NCBI GenBank assembly: GCA_016937175.1
Contig: JAFGWL010000031.1
Span: 1-25,884, forward strand
DNA length: 25,884 bases
Direction of reading: 5' to 3'
DNA from: Candidatus Mcinerneyibacteriota bacterium
GTDB taxonomy: Bacteria; Macinerneyibacteriota; Macinerneyibacteria; Macinerneyibacteriales; DSCS01
Part shown: piece after piece, positions 8,552 to 16,099 of the stretch
Layout of the letters: each line of letters begins with the position of its first letter
How positions within the stretch are numbered: the first letter of the stretch is position 1
Notes under the pieces: model-generated
Database searches by the model: none
The model's input: only the letters and a program-made list of their open reading frames with translations
What the model was told of the DNA's origin: nothing
Program-made: the position numbers and the translations under genes

Positions 8552-9697
8552 ATGAAAAAAGGTTTGATTGTTGTCTTGATGGCCCTGATCCCCTTTTGGG
8601 CCGGAGCAACGGAGTTTTCGTTCAAGGGTGAGATGAGGACAAGGATGAGCGCCTTTACGGATACTGAAGAGGCCGGCCTGGAAGAAGCTGCTGAGATCAG
8701 TAAGATCGACTCCCGGATCCGCTTTTATACCAAGGCTCTCTACAGCGATGCCGCTGCCTTCACCCTCGGAATCGAGATAGGTGATTTCGACTGGGGAAGA
8801 GAAGGACATAATAAAGATGAGAAAATCGTCGAAGTCAAACATGTCTATATGGACCTGACACCTGATTTTTCTGCCTCTATGAAATTCCGGTTAGGGCTGC
8901 AGGGCTATAAGGACCTTTTCGGCCAGGCCGTTTTTGACGAAGATGCCGCAGGCCTTCTCTTCATGCCGGAGATGGAAAATGTGGATCTTCGTACAGGATT
9001 CTTCATCCTTTCCGATGACGAAGCAAAAGGAAATGCCGATAATTCCAGGACTCTGGCCTTGATGGATGCCGCTCTTAAAAGCGGTTCTTCCACATGGAAA
9101 GGAGCTCTCTACTACGACTATTACCGCCATGAAGCTGCGACTCTTTATCTCGCCGGGGGCGGAGATTTCCAGCTTGATTCACTGGGTTTCGGAGCTCAGG
9201 CCGTTTATATGACCCGGAGTTTCCATGAAGAGGGCCTGGACAATATCAGCGGCCTTTTCGCCCATCTCTATACCCGGTTCAAAAAGGATAAGTTCACTGT
9301 GCAGGCTCAGCTCGGATATTCTCCTGCCGGAGAGAACGGCTACTTCGAGGGTATCGAAGAGTATGCCGATCTTTACGGCCTGGAATATGCTTATAAAGGA
9401 TCTGTCTATGACGGCCAGAACCTTCTTTCAGGATATGGAGGAGAAATGGGACAAATGGTCCTTGCTTTGAACCTCACCTATGATTTCCTCTTTGCCAATG
9501 CAGGCATCATCCGGGCGACACATGAGGATTTGGAGGAAAAAGCCCTCGGGACAGAATTCGACCTCGGCTTTAAGACAAGCCTGACGAAGAAAGTCGACTT
9601 CACCGGAGTCTATGCCCTTTTCATGCCCGGGAAGGCCTTCGGAGAAAACGATAAAACAGCCCATGAGCTGGCGACTCAGCTCAAATTCAAATTCTGA
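8552..9697 (+). CDS. Outer-membrane beta-barrel (porin-like) protein, array paralog 1
   Basis: This 381-residue protein is exported by a clear signal peptide (MKKGLIVVLMALIPFWAGA, then TEF). The mature part alternates polar and hydrophobic residues as in amphipathic beta strands and ends QLKFKF, the C-terminal aromatic signature recognised by the BAM machinery. Motifs shared with the three following genes are FSFKGEMRTR at the mature N-terminus, HVYMDLTPDF, RLGLQGYKD, the acidic FDEDAAGL, YGLEYAYKGSVYD and VYALFMPGKAF near the end. It is the most divergent member: its acidic block reads GHNKDEK rather than EDQNRDE. A porin or substrate-specific channel is the best guess; no substrate is indicated. 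It has an AAGGAGG ribosome site and its own terminator directly after. Confidence 0.85.
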   Translation: MKKGLIVVLMALIPFWAGATEFSFKGEMRTRMSAFTDTEEAGLEEAAEISKIDSRIRFYTKALYSDAAAFTLGIEIGDFDWGREGHNKDEKIVEVKHVYMDLTPDFSASMKFRLGLQGYKDLFGQAVFDEDAAGLLFMPEMENVDLRTGFFILSDDEAKGNADNSRTLALMDAALKSGSSTWKGALYYDYYRHEAATLYLAGGGDFQLDSLGFGAQAVYMTRSFHEEGLDNISGLFAHLYTRFKKDKFTVQAQLGYSPAGENGYFEGIEEYADLYGLEYAYKGSVYDGQNLLSGYGGEMGQMVLALNLTYDFLFANAGIIRATHEDLEEKALGTEFDLGFKTSLTKKVDFTGVYALFMPGKAFGENDKTAHELATQLKFKF

Positions 9698-9719
9698 TCC
9701 TCATTTTCTTGAATCTTTT

Positions 9720-9753
9720 AAAAAAAAAGCGGGTTAACCCCCGCTTTTTTTTT
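9720..9753 (+). terminator. Intrinsic terminator after barrel paralog 1
   Basis: A perfect 14-pair stem (A9 plus GCGGG pairing with CCCGC plus T9) encloses the loop TTAACC and ends in the T9 tract at 9745-9753. The A-tract on the other side makes it functional in both directions. It separates paralog 1 from paralog 2. Confidence 0.9.
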
Positions 9754-9779
9754 GTCATTCCTCATTTCTGTGCTATATT
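9752..9779 (+). promoter_or_regulatory. Promoter of barrel paralogs 2-3
   Basis: TTGTCA (9752-9757) is separated by 16 bases from TATATT (9774-9779), which is preceded by TGC, an extended -10. The -35 starts within the last two T residues of the preceding terminator. Transcription should start about 9786, followed by an AAAGGAGG ribosome site and the ATG at 9807. Confidence 0.65.
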
Positions 9780-9806
9780 TATGAAAATCATTAAAGGAGG
9801 TTTTTA

Positions 9807-11042
9807 ATGAAACGAGTTGTGTTGATTTTATTACTGCTGATTCCGCTCACACTGAGTGCAACGGAATTCTCCTGGAACGGAATGTTCCGGACACGGACCG
9901 GGGATTATACAGAATATCACTGGTATAATGTCGGTGCTGAAAACCCTGATACGCAGAACATGAGCGATTACATGATGCGCCTCTTCACCAACATCGGCTT
10001 TAGCGACAGCCTGAAGGCTGTCTGGGGGATCGAAGTCGACGGGATCTGGGGAGACGAGGATCAGAACCGCGATGAGATCAATGTGGAGACAAAACATCTC
10101 TACATGGATTTCACTCCCGATTTTGCCGACATGCTTACAGTCCGTATCGGCCTTCAGCCTTACAAAGACCCCTTCGGAAGCGCCATTTTCGATGAAGACG
10201 CCGTAGGCCTCTTCCTCCTTCCGAAATTCGAGTCTTTCAATCTGAAAGCCGGATGGCTGCAATTCCACAACCAGGATATTTCCGAAGACCGCGATGACAA
10301 TCTCTTCGTGATCGAGGGAAGCAAGGATTTCGAATCCTTCACCCTGGGCGCGGCCTTCCTGTATGACATGGGCTACATGGATCCCAATATCCTGTCACAC
10401 GCCATGCACGAGATGATCATGGTCTTCCCTTTCGAGTACGACAACATGTGGTTGGGTTTCTTCGGGAAATATCACACCGACACCATGGAAGCGGGAGGGC
10501 ATTTTGTCTACAACTCCTGCAAATATGCGGAAAACTTCATGATTTCTGCCGAAGACAGCACCGGCTTCTTCGCCTATCTTTACGGGAAATATAACCTGAC
10601 AGAAAAGATGAACGTGAAACTCCATTTCGGCTATACCCCCGCGATAGATTATGATTCCGATGATTATACCTACTTCACAGCCATCAAGCCGCAGACCAAC
10701 CTCTACGGCCTGGAATACTTCTTCTACGGCCCGGTCTTCGATCGCGCCACCATGCTCAACACCTACGGCGACTGGCTTGGACAGACCGTCCTGGCGTTGA
10801 ATATCAACTACAGCTTCCTCTATCTGAATGCCGGTATGATCAAAGGCAACTTTGACAACTACTTCACCGATGAAAAAGAGTTCGGAAAAGAGATCGACCT
10901 GGGATTTAACTATCCCGTGACAGACGGCCTGACCCTTTCTGGTGTCTACGCCCTCTTCATGCCCGGCCAGTTCATGGAAGATTTCTACGGCTACAACGAG
11001 ACCGCCCATGAGATGGCCTTCAAACTGGAATACAAGTTTTAA
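9807..11042 (+). CDS. Outer-membrane beta-barrel (porin-like) protein, array paralog 2
   Basis: This 411-residue paralog has a signal peptide (MKRVVLILLLLIPLTLSA, then TEF) and the barrel-type terminal KLEYKF. Shared family blocks are FSWNGMFRTR, WGIEVDGIWGDEDQNRDEI, HLYMDFTPDF, RIGLQPYKDPFG, FDEDAVGL, YGLEYFFYGPVFD and VYALFMPGQFMED followed by TAHEMAF. Between the blocks, stretches rich in Tyr, Asp and Asn (for example YDSDDYTYF and DNYFTDEKEF) are probably surface loops and are where the paralogs differ most. It starts with an AAAGGAGG site and lies 19 bases ahead of paralog 3, so the two should share a transcript. A 14- to 18-strand porin or transporter is likely; the substrate is unknown. 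Confidence 0.87.
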   Translation: MKRVVLILLLLIPLTLSATEFSWNGMFRTRTGDYTEYHWYNVGAENPDTQNMSDYMMRLFTNIGFSDSLKAVWGIEVDGIWGDEDQNRDEINVETKHLYMDFTPDFADMLTVRIGLQPYKDPFGSAIFDEDAVGLFLLPKFESFNLKAGWLQFHNQDISEDRDDNLFVIEGSKDFESFTLGAAFLYDMGYMDPNILSHAMHEMIMVFPFEYDNMWLGFFGKYHTDTMEAGGHFVYNSCKYAENFMISAEDSTGFFAYLYGKYNLTEKMNVKLHFGYTPAIDYDSDDYTYFTAIKPQTNLYGLEYFFYGPVFDRATMLNTYGDWLGQTVLALNINYSFLYLNAGMIKGNFDNYFTDEKEFGKEIDLGFNYPVTDGLTLSGVYALFMPGQFMEDFYGYNETAHEMAFKLEYKF

Positions 11043-11061
11043 CATCTAAGGAGGAATCATA

Positions 11062-12294
11062 ATGAAAAAATCTCTTATCGTTATCATGCTGCTTCTTATC
11101 CCGGTAATGGTCTTTGCCGTGGATTTTTCCTACTCCGGCATGTTCCGGACTCGCGGGTCTCAGCTGACTGACCCTTACCTGGATAACCTGATCTACGGCG
11201 GAGAAGATGTCATCTCCTGGACCGATTATCAGCTTCAGCTCTTCACCACAGCTGCCATCAATGACAATCTGAGCATGGTGTGGGGAGTCGAAGTGAACGG
11301 TATCTGGGGCGATGAAGACCAGAACCGCGACGAGATCACTGTCATGACTAAACATCTCTATATGGATTTTACCCCCGATATGCTGGACTGGATGCATATC
11401 CGTCTGGGCCTTCAGCCTTATCATGATATCTTCGCAAGTTCCATCTTCGATGAGGACGCCGTGGGTATCTCCCTGATGCCTGAATGGGATACTGCTGATG
11501 TCTCTGTCGGCTACTATGTCTTCCATGATGAAGAGATGTTTGGCGAGTCCAACCGTTTCTGGACCCTGGATGTGGCTAAAAACATGGATGCCCTGACTCT
11601 GAAAGCAGCGGCTCTCATGAACAAGTTCCATATCGCCGGCGGAGGACATAACTACTCCCGCCTCTATATCGGCGCTGCTGCCGACTACAACATGGATAAG
11701 ATGAGCTTCGGAGGCCACTTTGTCTACTCCACCACTTCATTTGAAGAAGACGATTTCAACCCTGACATGAGCGGCTATTTTGCTTACCTGTACGGGAAGA
11801 TGGATGTCACCGAGAAACTCAATGTCAAGCTGAACTTCGGGTATACCCCCGGCGCAGCGGACATGGATTCTGTGACCATGTTCGAAGGGATTGCCCCCTA
11901 TTTCAACCCCTATGGGCTGGAATATCTCTTTGTAGGGCCCGTTGTGGACTTCCCCGTGGGACAGGGCGCTATCCTGAACACCGCCGGCTCCTACATGGGC
12001 TTCCCCAACGGCCTTATGGTTTTGGCTGCCAACATCAACTACGGCATGTTCTATATGAACGCCGGACTGGTGAACGCGGTCATCGACATGGAAGGCGCTC
12101 CTGATTTCGACAAGAACATCGGAACAGAGCTCGATTTCGGGATGAAGACACAGCTCACAGACGGCCTCGATTTCTGCGCTGTCTATGCCCTCTTCATGCC
12201 CGGAAGCTTCATGGAAGATGAATTCATGTGGGGCATGGGAGCTGATCCCAAGACCGCTCATGAACTTTCCGTGAAACTGCAGTATAATTTCTGA
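11062..12294 (+). CDS. Outer-membrane beta-barrel (porin-like) protein, array paralog 3
   Basis: This 410-residue paralog has a signal peptide (MKKSLIVIMLLLIPVMVFA, then VDF) and ends KLQYNF. It carries FSYSGMFRTR, WGVEVNGIWGDEDQNRDEI, HLYMDFTPD, RLGLQPYHDIFASSIFDEDA, YGLEYLFVGPVVD and VYALFMPGSFMED. It is unusually rich in methionine (for example ALMNKFH, MDSVTMFEGI, MWGMGADPKTA). It is closest to paralogs 2 and 4 by these blocks; paralogs 3 and 4 share APYFNPYGLEYLF or MPYFNPYGLEYLF and the FHDEE strand turn. Translation should follow that of paralog 2 through the AAGGAGG site in the 19-base gap. A strong hairpin follows its stop by 15 bases and should reduce transcription into paralog 4. 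Confidence 0.87.
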   Translation: MKKSLIVIMLLLIPVMVFAVDFSYSGMFRTRGSQLTDPYLDNLIYGGEDVISWTDYQLQLFTTAAINDNLSMVWGVEVNGIWGDEDQNRDEITVMTKHLYMDFTPDMLDWMHIRLGLQPYHDIFASSIFDEDAVGISLMPEWDTADVSVGYYVFHDEEMFGESNRFWTLDVAKNMDALTLKAAALMNKFHIAGGGHNYSRLYIGAAADYNMDKMSFGGHFVYSTTSFEEDDFNPDMSGYFAYLYGKMDVTEKLNVKLNFGYTPGAADMDSVTMFEGIAPYFNPYGLEYLFVGPVVDFPVGQGAILNTAGSYMGFPNGLMVLAANINYGMFYMNAGLVNAVIDMEGAPDFDKNIGTELDFGMKTQLTDGLDFCAVYALFMPGSFMEDEFMWGMGADPKTAHELSVKLQYNF

Positions 12295-12309
12295 GAATGA
12301 AATAACAGA

Positions 12310-12342
12310 AGAGGGGAAAGCCGCAGGCTTTCCCCTCTTTTT
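12310..12342 (+). terminator. Terminator-like hairpin between barrel paralogs 3 and 4
   Basis: AGAGGGGAAAGCC (12310-12322) pairs perfectly over 13 bases with GGCTTTCCCCTCT (12326-12338) around a GCA loop, followed by T-residues to 12342. It starts 15 bases after the paralog 3 stop and ends 12 bases before the paralog 4 ATG, so the paralog 4 ribosome site (AGGGAGG) lies immediately after it. There is no room for a promoter between the hairpin and the ATG, so paralog 4 must depend on read-through. Confidence 0.8.
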
Positions 12343-12354
12343 CAGGGAGGATTT

Positions 12355-13566
12355 ATGAAAAAAATTGGGTTGCTTCTTTTGTTTGTCTGTCTGCCTCTCT
12401 TGCTGTTCGGCGTGGACTTTTCCTATCACGGAATGGTGCGCACCAGGACGACTCAGCAGACAGTGATCATTGAAAGCGATATGAATGAGGTCCCCCACGA
12501 CACCATCACCTACTCCGACTACAGGATGCGTCTCTTCACAGAAGCGACGTTCAGTGATGCCCTGAACCTCGTATGGGGAGTGGAAGTCAATGGACAATGG
12601 GGAAACGAAGAACAAAACAGAGATGAGATCAATGTCAAGACCAAACATCTCTACCTGGATTTTACACCTGATTTGGTTCAGATGCTCAACTTCCGTGTAG
12701 GCCTTCAGCCCTACAAGGACATCTACCACGGCGCCATCTTTGACGAAGACGCCATGGGCCTCACCATCACTCCTGAGTTGGAGTTCATTGATTTACAAGC
12801 CGGTTATTTCGTATTCCATGACGAAGAAGCCAATGAAGGGGAATCCAGACGCTTCTTTACCCTGGATGCCGGAAAGACATTCGGAGACCTCACTGCCAGG
12901 ACAGCGGTTCTTTTCAACAAAGATACGGATGAAGAACTCTCTTCCCTCTACTATGGCCTCACAGCCGATTACGCTTTCAACGATCAGCTGAAGGTCGGAG
13001 CCCTCTATGTCTATAATGACAATACATGGCTGCCTGCCGATGAAGACGATTATAATGATCACGGCTCATTTATCTACGGATATGCTTCTTACGCCTTCAA
13101 CGACAAATTGAATATTAAACTCCATTACGGGACCTCGCCAGGGAAGACAAACGACAATGGCGATTATATATCTTTCATGGGAATCATGCCCTATTTCAAC
13201 CCCTACGGGCTGGAATACCTCTTCAAGGGCCCTGTTATGGATGATAACCCCGTGTTTTTAAGTCCTGGTTACGACCTGGACGGAGATTGGTATATCATGG
13301 GACAGCAGGTCATCGCCGCTAATATCGTCTATGACATGTTCTACCTCAATGCCGGCTATGTGACATTGGCTTCTTATGACTGGCCTTCTGATTACCGGAA
13401 TTACACAAAGTCTTTCGGAACAGAACTGGACCTCGGAGTAAAACTTGATGTAGCGGAAGGGTTGGAACTTTCTGCCGTTTATGCCATGTTCATGCCAGGA
13501 GACTTCTTCGAGCTGGACGACGATACCGCCCACGAGATGTCTGCCAAACTTCAGTATAACTTCTGA
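12355..13566 (+). CDS. Outer-membrane beta-barrel (porin-like) protein, array paralog 4
   Basis: This 403-residue paralog has a signal peptide (MKKIGLLLLFVCLPLLLFG, then VDF) and ends KLQYNF. It has all the family blocks: FSYHGMVRTR, WGVEVNGQWGNEEQNRDEI, HLYLDFTPDL, RVGLQPYKDIY, FDEDAMGL, MPYFNPYGLEYLFKGPVMD and VYAMFMPGDFFE. A Cys sits inside the hydrophobic core of the signal sequence (LFVCLPLLL) but lacks the small residues of a lipobox, so lipidation is unlikely. The loops differ strongly in length and charge from paralog 3. It follows the terminator-like hairpin with an AGGGAGG ribosome site and is the last member; a strong plus-strand terminator lies 24 bases after its stop. Confidence 0.87.
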   Translation: MKKIGLLLLFVCLPLLLFGVDFSYHGMVRTRTTQQTVIIESDMNEVPHDTITYSDYRMRLFTEATFSDALNLVWGVEVNGQWGNEEQNRDEINVKTKHLYLDFTPDLVQMLNFRVGLQPYKDIYHGAIFDEDAMGLTITPELEFIDLQAGYFVFHDEEANEGESRRFFTLDAGKTFGDLTARTAVLFNKDTDEELSSLYYGLTADYAFNDQLKVGALYVYNDNTWLPADEDDYNDHGSFIYGYASYAFNDKLNIKLHYGTSPGKTNDNGDYISFMGIMPYFNPYGLEYLFKGPVMDDNPVFLSPGYDLDGDWYIMGQQVIAANIVYDMFYLNAGYVTLASYDWPSDYRNYTKSFGTELDLGVKLDVAEGLELSAVYAMFMPGDFFELDDDTAHEMSAKLQYNF

Positions 13567-13589
13567 GAAACACTTTTACACTTATTCTC

Positions 13590-13628
13590 AACCCGCAGAA
13601 AGCTTTCGGCTTTTTGCGGGTTTTTTTT
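13590..13628 (+). terminator. Intrinsic terminator closing the barrel array
   Basis: A stem of about 12-14 pairs (AACCCGCAGAAAGC with GCTTTTTGCGGGTT, one G-U pair, loop TTTCG) is followed by T8 at 13621-13628. It terminates plus-strand transcription. On the minus strand the same hairpin is followed by TTGAGAATAAG, not a T-run, so it is a poor terminator for the convergent operon, whose last stop codon touches it. Confidence 0.85.
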
Positions 13629-14247
13629 AAAACAGAAAAAGAATTAGAATAAGAGGGAGCGGAAGAAAAGAGCTTCCCGTCTTGACGGTGATACTCAAAA
13701 AAAGAAAGATAAAGGTGAGTAGCGCTGTTTTGCAGAAAAGAGGGAAAAAAGTGCGGGAAAGATTCCGTCCCACCGCCAGGATAATGATGACCCCCGACAG
13801 AGTGATTCCGGCAGAAATGGAATAGCCGGCGATCCAGTGGAAGAGAGCCGCCAGGAGAAAAAGGATTGCAGCAAAAACCAAATGAGGCCACTGACACTTT
13901 CCATGAAGAGGGCCGTGATAAAAACCCTTTTTCTTTTCCCACATTCCCTTGATTACCCGGCCATAATACTTTTCCACGGCCCAGACCGCAGTGACTTCAA
14001 ATAAGAGGAGAGCCCTCAGATTGGCTTCACTCCATTCCAGGGCATAGACCATCACAGTGATCAGGGTAAAAGAAGAGAAGAGGAAGAGCAAGACCCGGCC
14101 TAGACGGCGGTTCACACGCACGCGGATCTCGGCATCCTTTTCAAAAAGGGGATGAAAGGCTCCTCTTTTCCAGACAAAAAGAAAGCTCCCGTAGAGAAGC
14201 CCCGCAAGATTTCCGTAAAGCAAAAGGTTAAAGGTCCAATGCGGCAT
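13627..14247 (-). CDS. Hypothetical multi-pass inner-membrane protein
   Basis: I do not recognise a family for this 206-residue protein. It has about six or seven hydrophobic segments: near 6-25, 50-70 (VLLFLFSSFTLITVMVYAL), 78-93, 120-138 (LVFAAILFLLAALFHWIAG), 142-160, 168-187 and 192-206. The loops between segments 1-2 and 3-4 are basic (EIRVRVNRRLGR, KYYGRVIKGMWEKKKGFYHG) and probably face the cytoplasm. The ATG at 14247 overlaps the Gx gene end by 20 bases, so it is the last gene of the operon. Its position next to Gx, NusG_II and ApbE suggests a role in the same membrane module, which is inference. The reading frame runs up to the terminator, with the stop codon in its T-tract. Confidence 0.65.
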   Translation of the reverse strand: MPHWTFNLLLYGNLAGLLYGSFLFVWKRGAFHPLFEKDAEIRVRVNRRLGRVLLFLFSSFTLITVMVYALEWSEANLRALLLFEVTAVWAVEKYYGRVIKGMWEKKKGFYHGPLHGKCQWPHLVFAAILFLLAALFHWIAGYSISAGITLSGVIIILAVGRNLSRTFFPLFCKTALLTFIFLFLSITVKTGSSFLPLPLILILFLF

Positions 14248-14746
14248 ATCTCACCCTTTTAATGATAAGTCCGGAAAGAAGGCCTATGAGTAAGCCGCTC
14301 ACCGTTCCCCCCAGAAGCATGAGGAAAAAATACCAGAGCAGCTCACTTTTGGGAATAAAGAAGAAGTAGACCACAAGGATCTGTCCCAGATTATTGCAGA
14401 AAGCCCCGCCGATACTCAGAGGGATCAGGCTAAAGCGCCTGAATCCGGCTGTGAGAAAAAGAAGAGCAGCACTGTTTCCCGCAAGAGCGATGAAAAAGGC
14501 TGGGGAGGCCAGTTTCCCGAAGATCAGGGCACTCAGAAAGACCTTGAACAAGACGACCAGAAGAGCCTCTTTCCGGCCCAAAATATAGAGGGCTGAGATG
14601 GTCAGGATATGGCTGAATCCGACCCGTACGGAAGGGATCGGAAGGGTCAGGGCCATGTCAAAGGCATTCAGCAGTATAGCCATGGCAGTAAGAAGGGAGA
14701 CAGCAAGCAATCGCCTCAGGGCCCTCTTCCTACTGTGTGATGACAT
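14228..14746 (-). CDS. Gx transporter family protein (heptaprenyl diphosphate synthase component I-like)
   Basis: This membrane protein of about 172 residues matches the small family named Gx transporter or heptaprenyl diphosphate synthase component I: after a basic N-terminus, LLAVSLLTAMAILLNAFDM, then PSVRVGFSHILTISALYILG, LVVLFKVFLSALIFGKLASPAFFIALAGNSAA and GAFCNNLGQILVVYFFF, giving five to six membrane spans. The family resembles ECF-type substrate-binding components, but its substrate is not established. I chose the ATG at 14746 because an AGGAGG site (14753-14758) lies 6 bases upstream; the adjacent ATG at 14749 is too close to it, and the longer frame to 14839 adds non-family sequence inside NusG_II. 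Adjacency to NusG_II and ApbE is typical of the family. Confidence 0.82.
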   Translation of the reverse strand: MSSHSRKRALRRLLAVSLLTAMAILLNAFDMALTLPIPSVRVGFSHILTISALYILGRKEALLVVLFKVFLSALIFGKLASPAFFIALAGNSAALLFLTAGFRRFSLIPLSIGGAFCNNLGQILVVYFFFIPKSELLWYFFLMLLGGTVSGLLIGLLSGLIIKRVRYAALDL

Positions 14747-15092
14747 CATAACCCTCCTTACGGGCCGGGCAGACGATGAGAGCTGTCCTGTTGGGAGCAC
14801 ATATGATGACCCCTTCTGTGACCCACCCCTGCTTTTCACAGATTTTAAGAGGGCAGCTGGCCTCGGTCACCCGGACACGCCCGCCGGAGATCTCCACCAT
14901 ATGTGTCCCGATGGAAAATTTACTGTCCTTGTCCAGAGAAACCGTCAAGGTCTCCCCGGGCCGTTGGATGACCAGCTCCCCGGCGGCAGAAGAGGCCCTT
15001 TCCCGTTGGTGCAGAGCAACCCGTCCAAAAAGAGCCATCAGAAAAAAAAGAGCCACGAAAAAGAGAAGATCGTTTTTCCTTATCCCTTTCAC
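14730..15092 (-). CDS. NusG domain II-containing protein, membrane anchored
   Basis: This 120-residue protein has one N-terminal membrane segment (DLLFFVALFFLMALFGRVAL, about residues 8-27) followed by an extracytoplasmic domain of the NusG_II type: GELVIQRPGETLTVSL, HMVEISGGRVRVTEASCP, KICEKQGWVTEGVIICAPNRTALIV. The cysteines in SCPLKICEKQGW and IICAPN are characteristic of this stand-alone family and suggest a redox or metal role. The start is GTG at 15092 and forms GTGA with the stop of the radical SAM gene. It overlaps the Gx gene at the other end. The function of the family is not known; co-occurrence with Gx and ApbE suggests an envelope redox context. Confidence 0.85.
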   Translation of the reverse strand: MKGIRKNDLLFFVALFFLMALFGRVALHQRERASSAAGELVIQRPGETLTVSLDKDSKFSIGTHMVEISGGRVRVTEASCPLKICEKQGWVTEGVIICAPNRTALIVCPARKEGYDVITQ

Positions 15093-16099
15093 GTTCCGTC
15101 TCTCCTTTGAGTATCAATGAAAGGGATGTGGCGGCCGCAGCTGGGGCATCGTCCCCCGTCGGCGAGACGGTTCTCCACGGCATATCCTTCCCTGACGATC
15201 ACAGGAAACCCGCAGCCCGGACAATGGGTATCCTGCCCTCCGCTCATATTGCCTCCATAAACATATTCCAGAATCCCTGATGCTTCACGGAGCACTTCCT
15301 CCATAAGCCTCAGGCTTGTGGGAGGCTCCTTCCATTTCCAGGAGGGGTAATATCTGGAGAAGTGGACGGGGACTTCGATGGAGAGTTCTTCTGCTACCCA
15401 GCGGATGAAAGAGCTGATCGATTCCCTATTGTCATTGACTCCTGTCACAATGAGATAGGTGAGTTCAAGATGGACCCCGGCCTGATAGATGCTGCGGGCA
15501 TTGTCCAATATCACTGGAAGCTCCCCCCCGGTAAAACGGCGGTAGACATCTTCATCAAAGGCTTTGATATCAAGATTGACAGCTTTTATCCGGGGAAGAA
15601 GCTCTTCGAGAGGTTCCGGGTTTACATAGCCGTTGGTCACAAGCACTATATCGGGGCATTTGCTTTCCCACAAAGGCACAGAAGAGAAATCAAGGATATA
15701 TTCAAACCACATGAGAGGCTCTGTATAAGTGAAAGCGATTTGTCCGGCCCCCCGTTCTTTCATCAGATGGGCCAGGTTTTCTGGAGAGAGGTACTGTCCC
15801 CGGGCCCGCTCCTGGGAAATGGACCAATTCTGACACCAGGGGCAATGCAGATTACAGCCAAATGAGGCCACAGAAAGGATTTGCGACCCGGGATTGAAAT
15901 GAAAGAGGGGTTTCTTCTCTACAGGATCCATGGAAAGAGCAACGATGTGTCCGTAGTTTTCAGCCAGGAGGGCCCCATCCCGGTTAGCCCGGGTCCTGCA
16001 TATTCCCTCCTGTCCGGGAGAAAGGGTGCATCGGTGGGGACACAGCTCGCACCGGATCCTCTTATCAGAAAGCTCTGTAAAATAGGCGGCCCTTTTCAT
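15089..16099 (-). CDS. amrS: AmmeMemoRadiSam-type radical SAM enzyme
   Basis: This 336-residue protein matches the AmmeMemoRadiSam radical SAM family. It opens with the cysteine-rich block CELCPHRCTLSPGQEGICRTR (about residues 17-37). The iron-sulphur motif is CNLHCPWCQNW, that is CX3CX2C, followed by AFTYTEPLMWFEY and the barrel strands. A C-terminal zinc-ribbon-like segment has CPGCGFPVIV and CPSCGRHIPF. The likely start is the ATG at 16099, preceded by AGAGGAG, within the end of the ApbE gene (35-base overlap); the frame is open to 16270 but that extension is basic non-family sequence. The partner AMMECR1 and Memo genes are not in the window. Its substrate is unknown; the operon suggests modification of an envelope or flavin-linked protein. 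A pyruvate formate-lyase activase is the main alternative and less likely. Confidence 0.88.
   Translation of the reverse strand: MKRAAYFTELSDKRIRCELCPHRCTLSPGQEGICRTRANRDGALLAENYGHIVALSMDPVEKKPLFHFNPGSQILSVASFGCNLHCPWCQNWSISQERARGQYLSPENLAHLMKERGAGQIAFTYTEPLMWFEYILDFSSVPLWESKCPDIVLVTNGYVNPEPLEELLPRIKAVNLDIKAFDEDVYRRFTGGELPVILDNARSIYQAGVHLELTYLIVTGVNDNRESISSFIRWVAEELSIEVPVHFSRYYPSWKWKEPPTSLRLMEEVLREASGILEYVYGGNMSGGQDTHCPGCGFPVIVREGYAVENRLADGGRCPSCGRHIPFIDTQRRDGT

Noticed and set aside
12355-12411. Lipoprotein signal in barrel paralog 4 because of a Cys in the signal sequence
   Set aside because: The Cys lies inside the hydrophobic core, without the L-x-[AG]-C pattern, and a normal signal cleavage site follows.
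11737-12729. Open frame of 330 codons on the minus strand opposite barrel paralogs 3 and 4
   Set aside because: It crosses the gap, the hairpin and two signal-peptide-bearing genes; its protein is His/Gly/Val-rich as expected from reverse-complemented beta-strand codons. No start signal.
9720-13628. Pseudogene or recombination debris among the tandem barrel genes
   Set aside because: All four frames are intact from signal peptide to terminal Phe, with normal starts and ribosome sites; there is no truncated copy between them.
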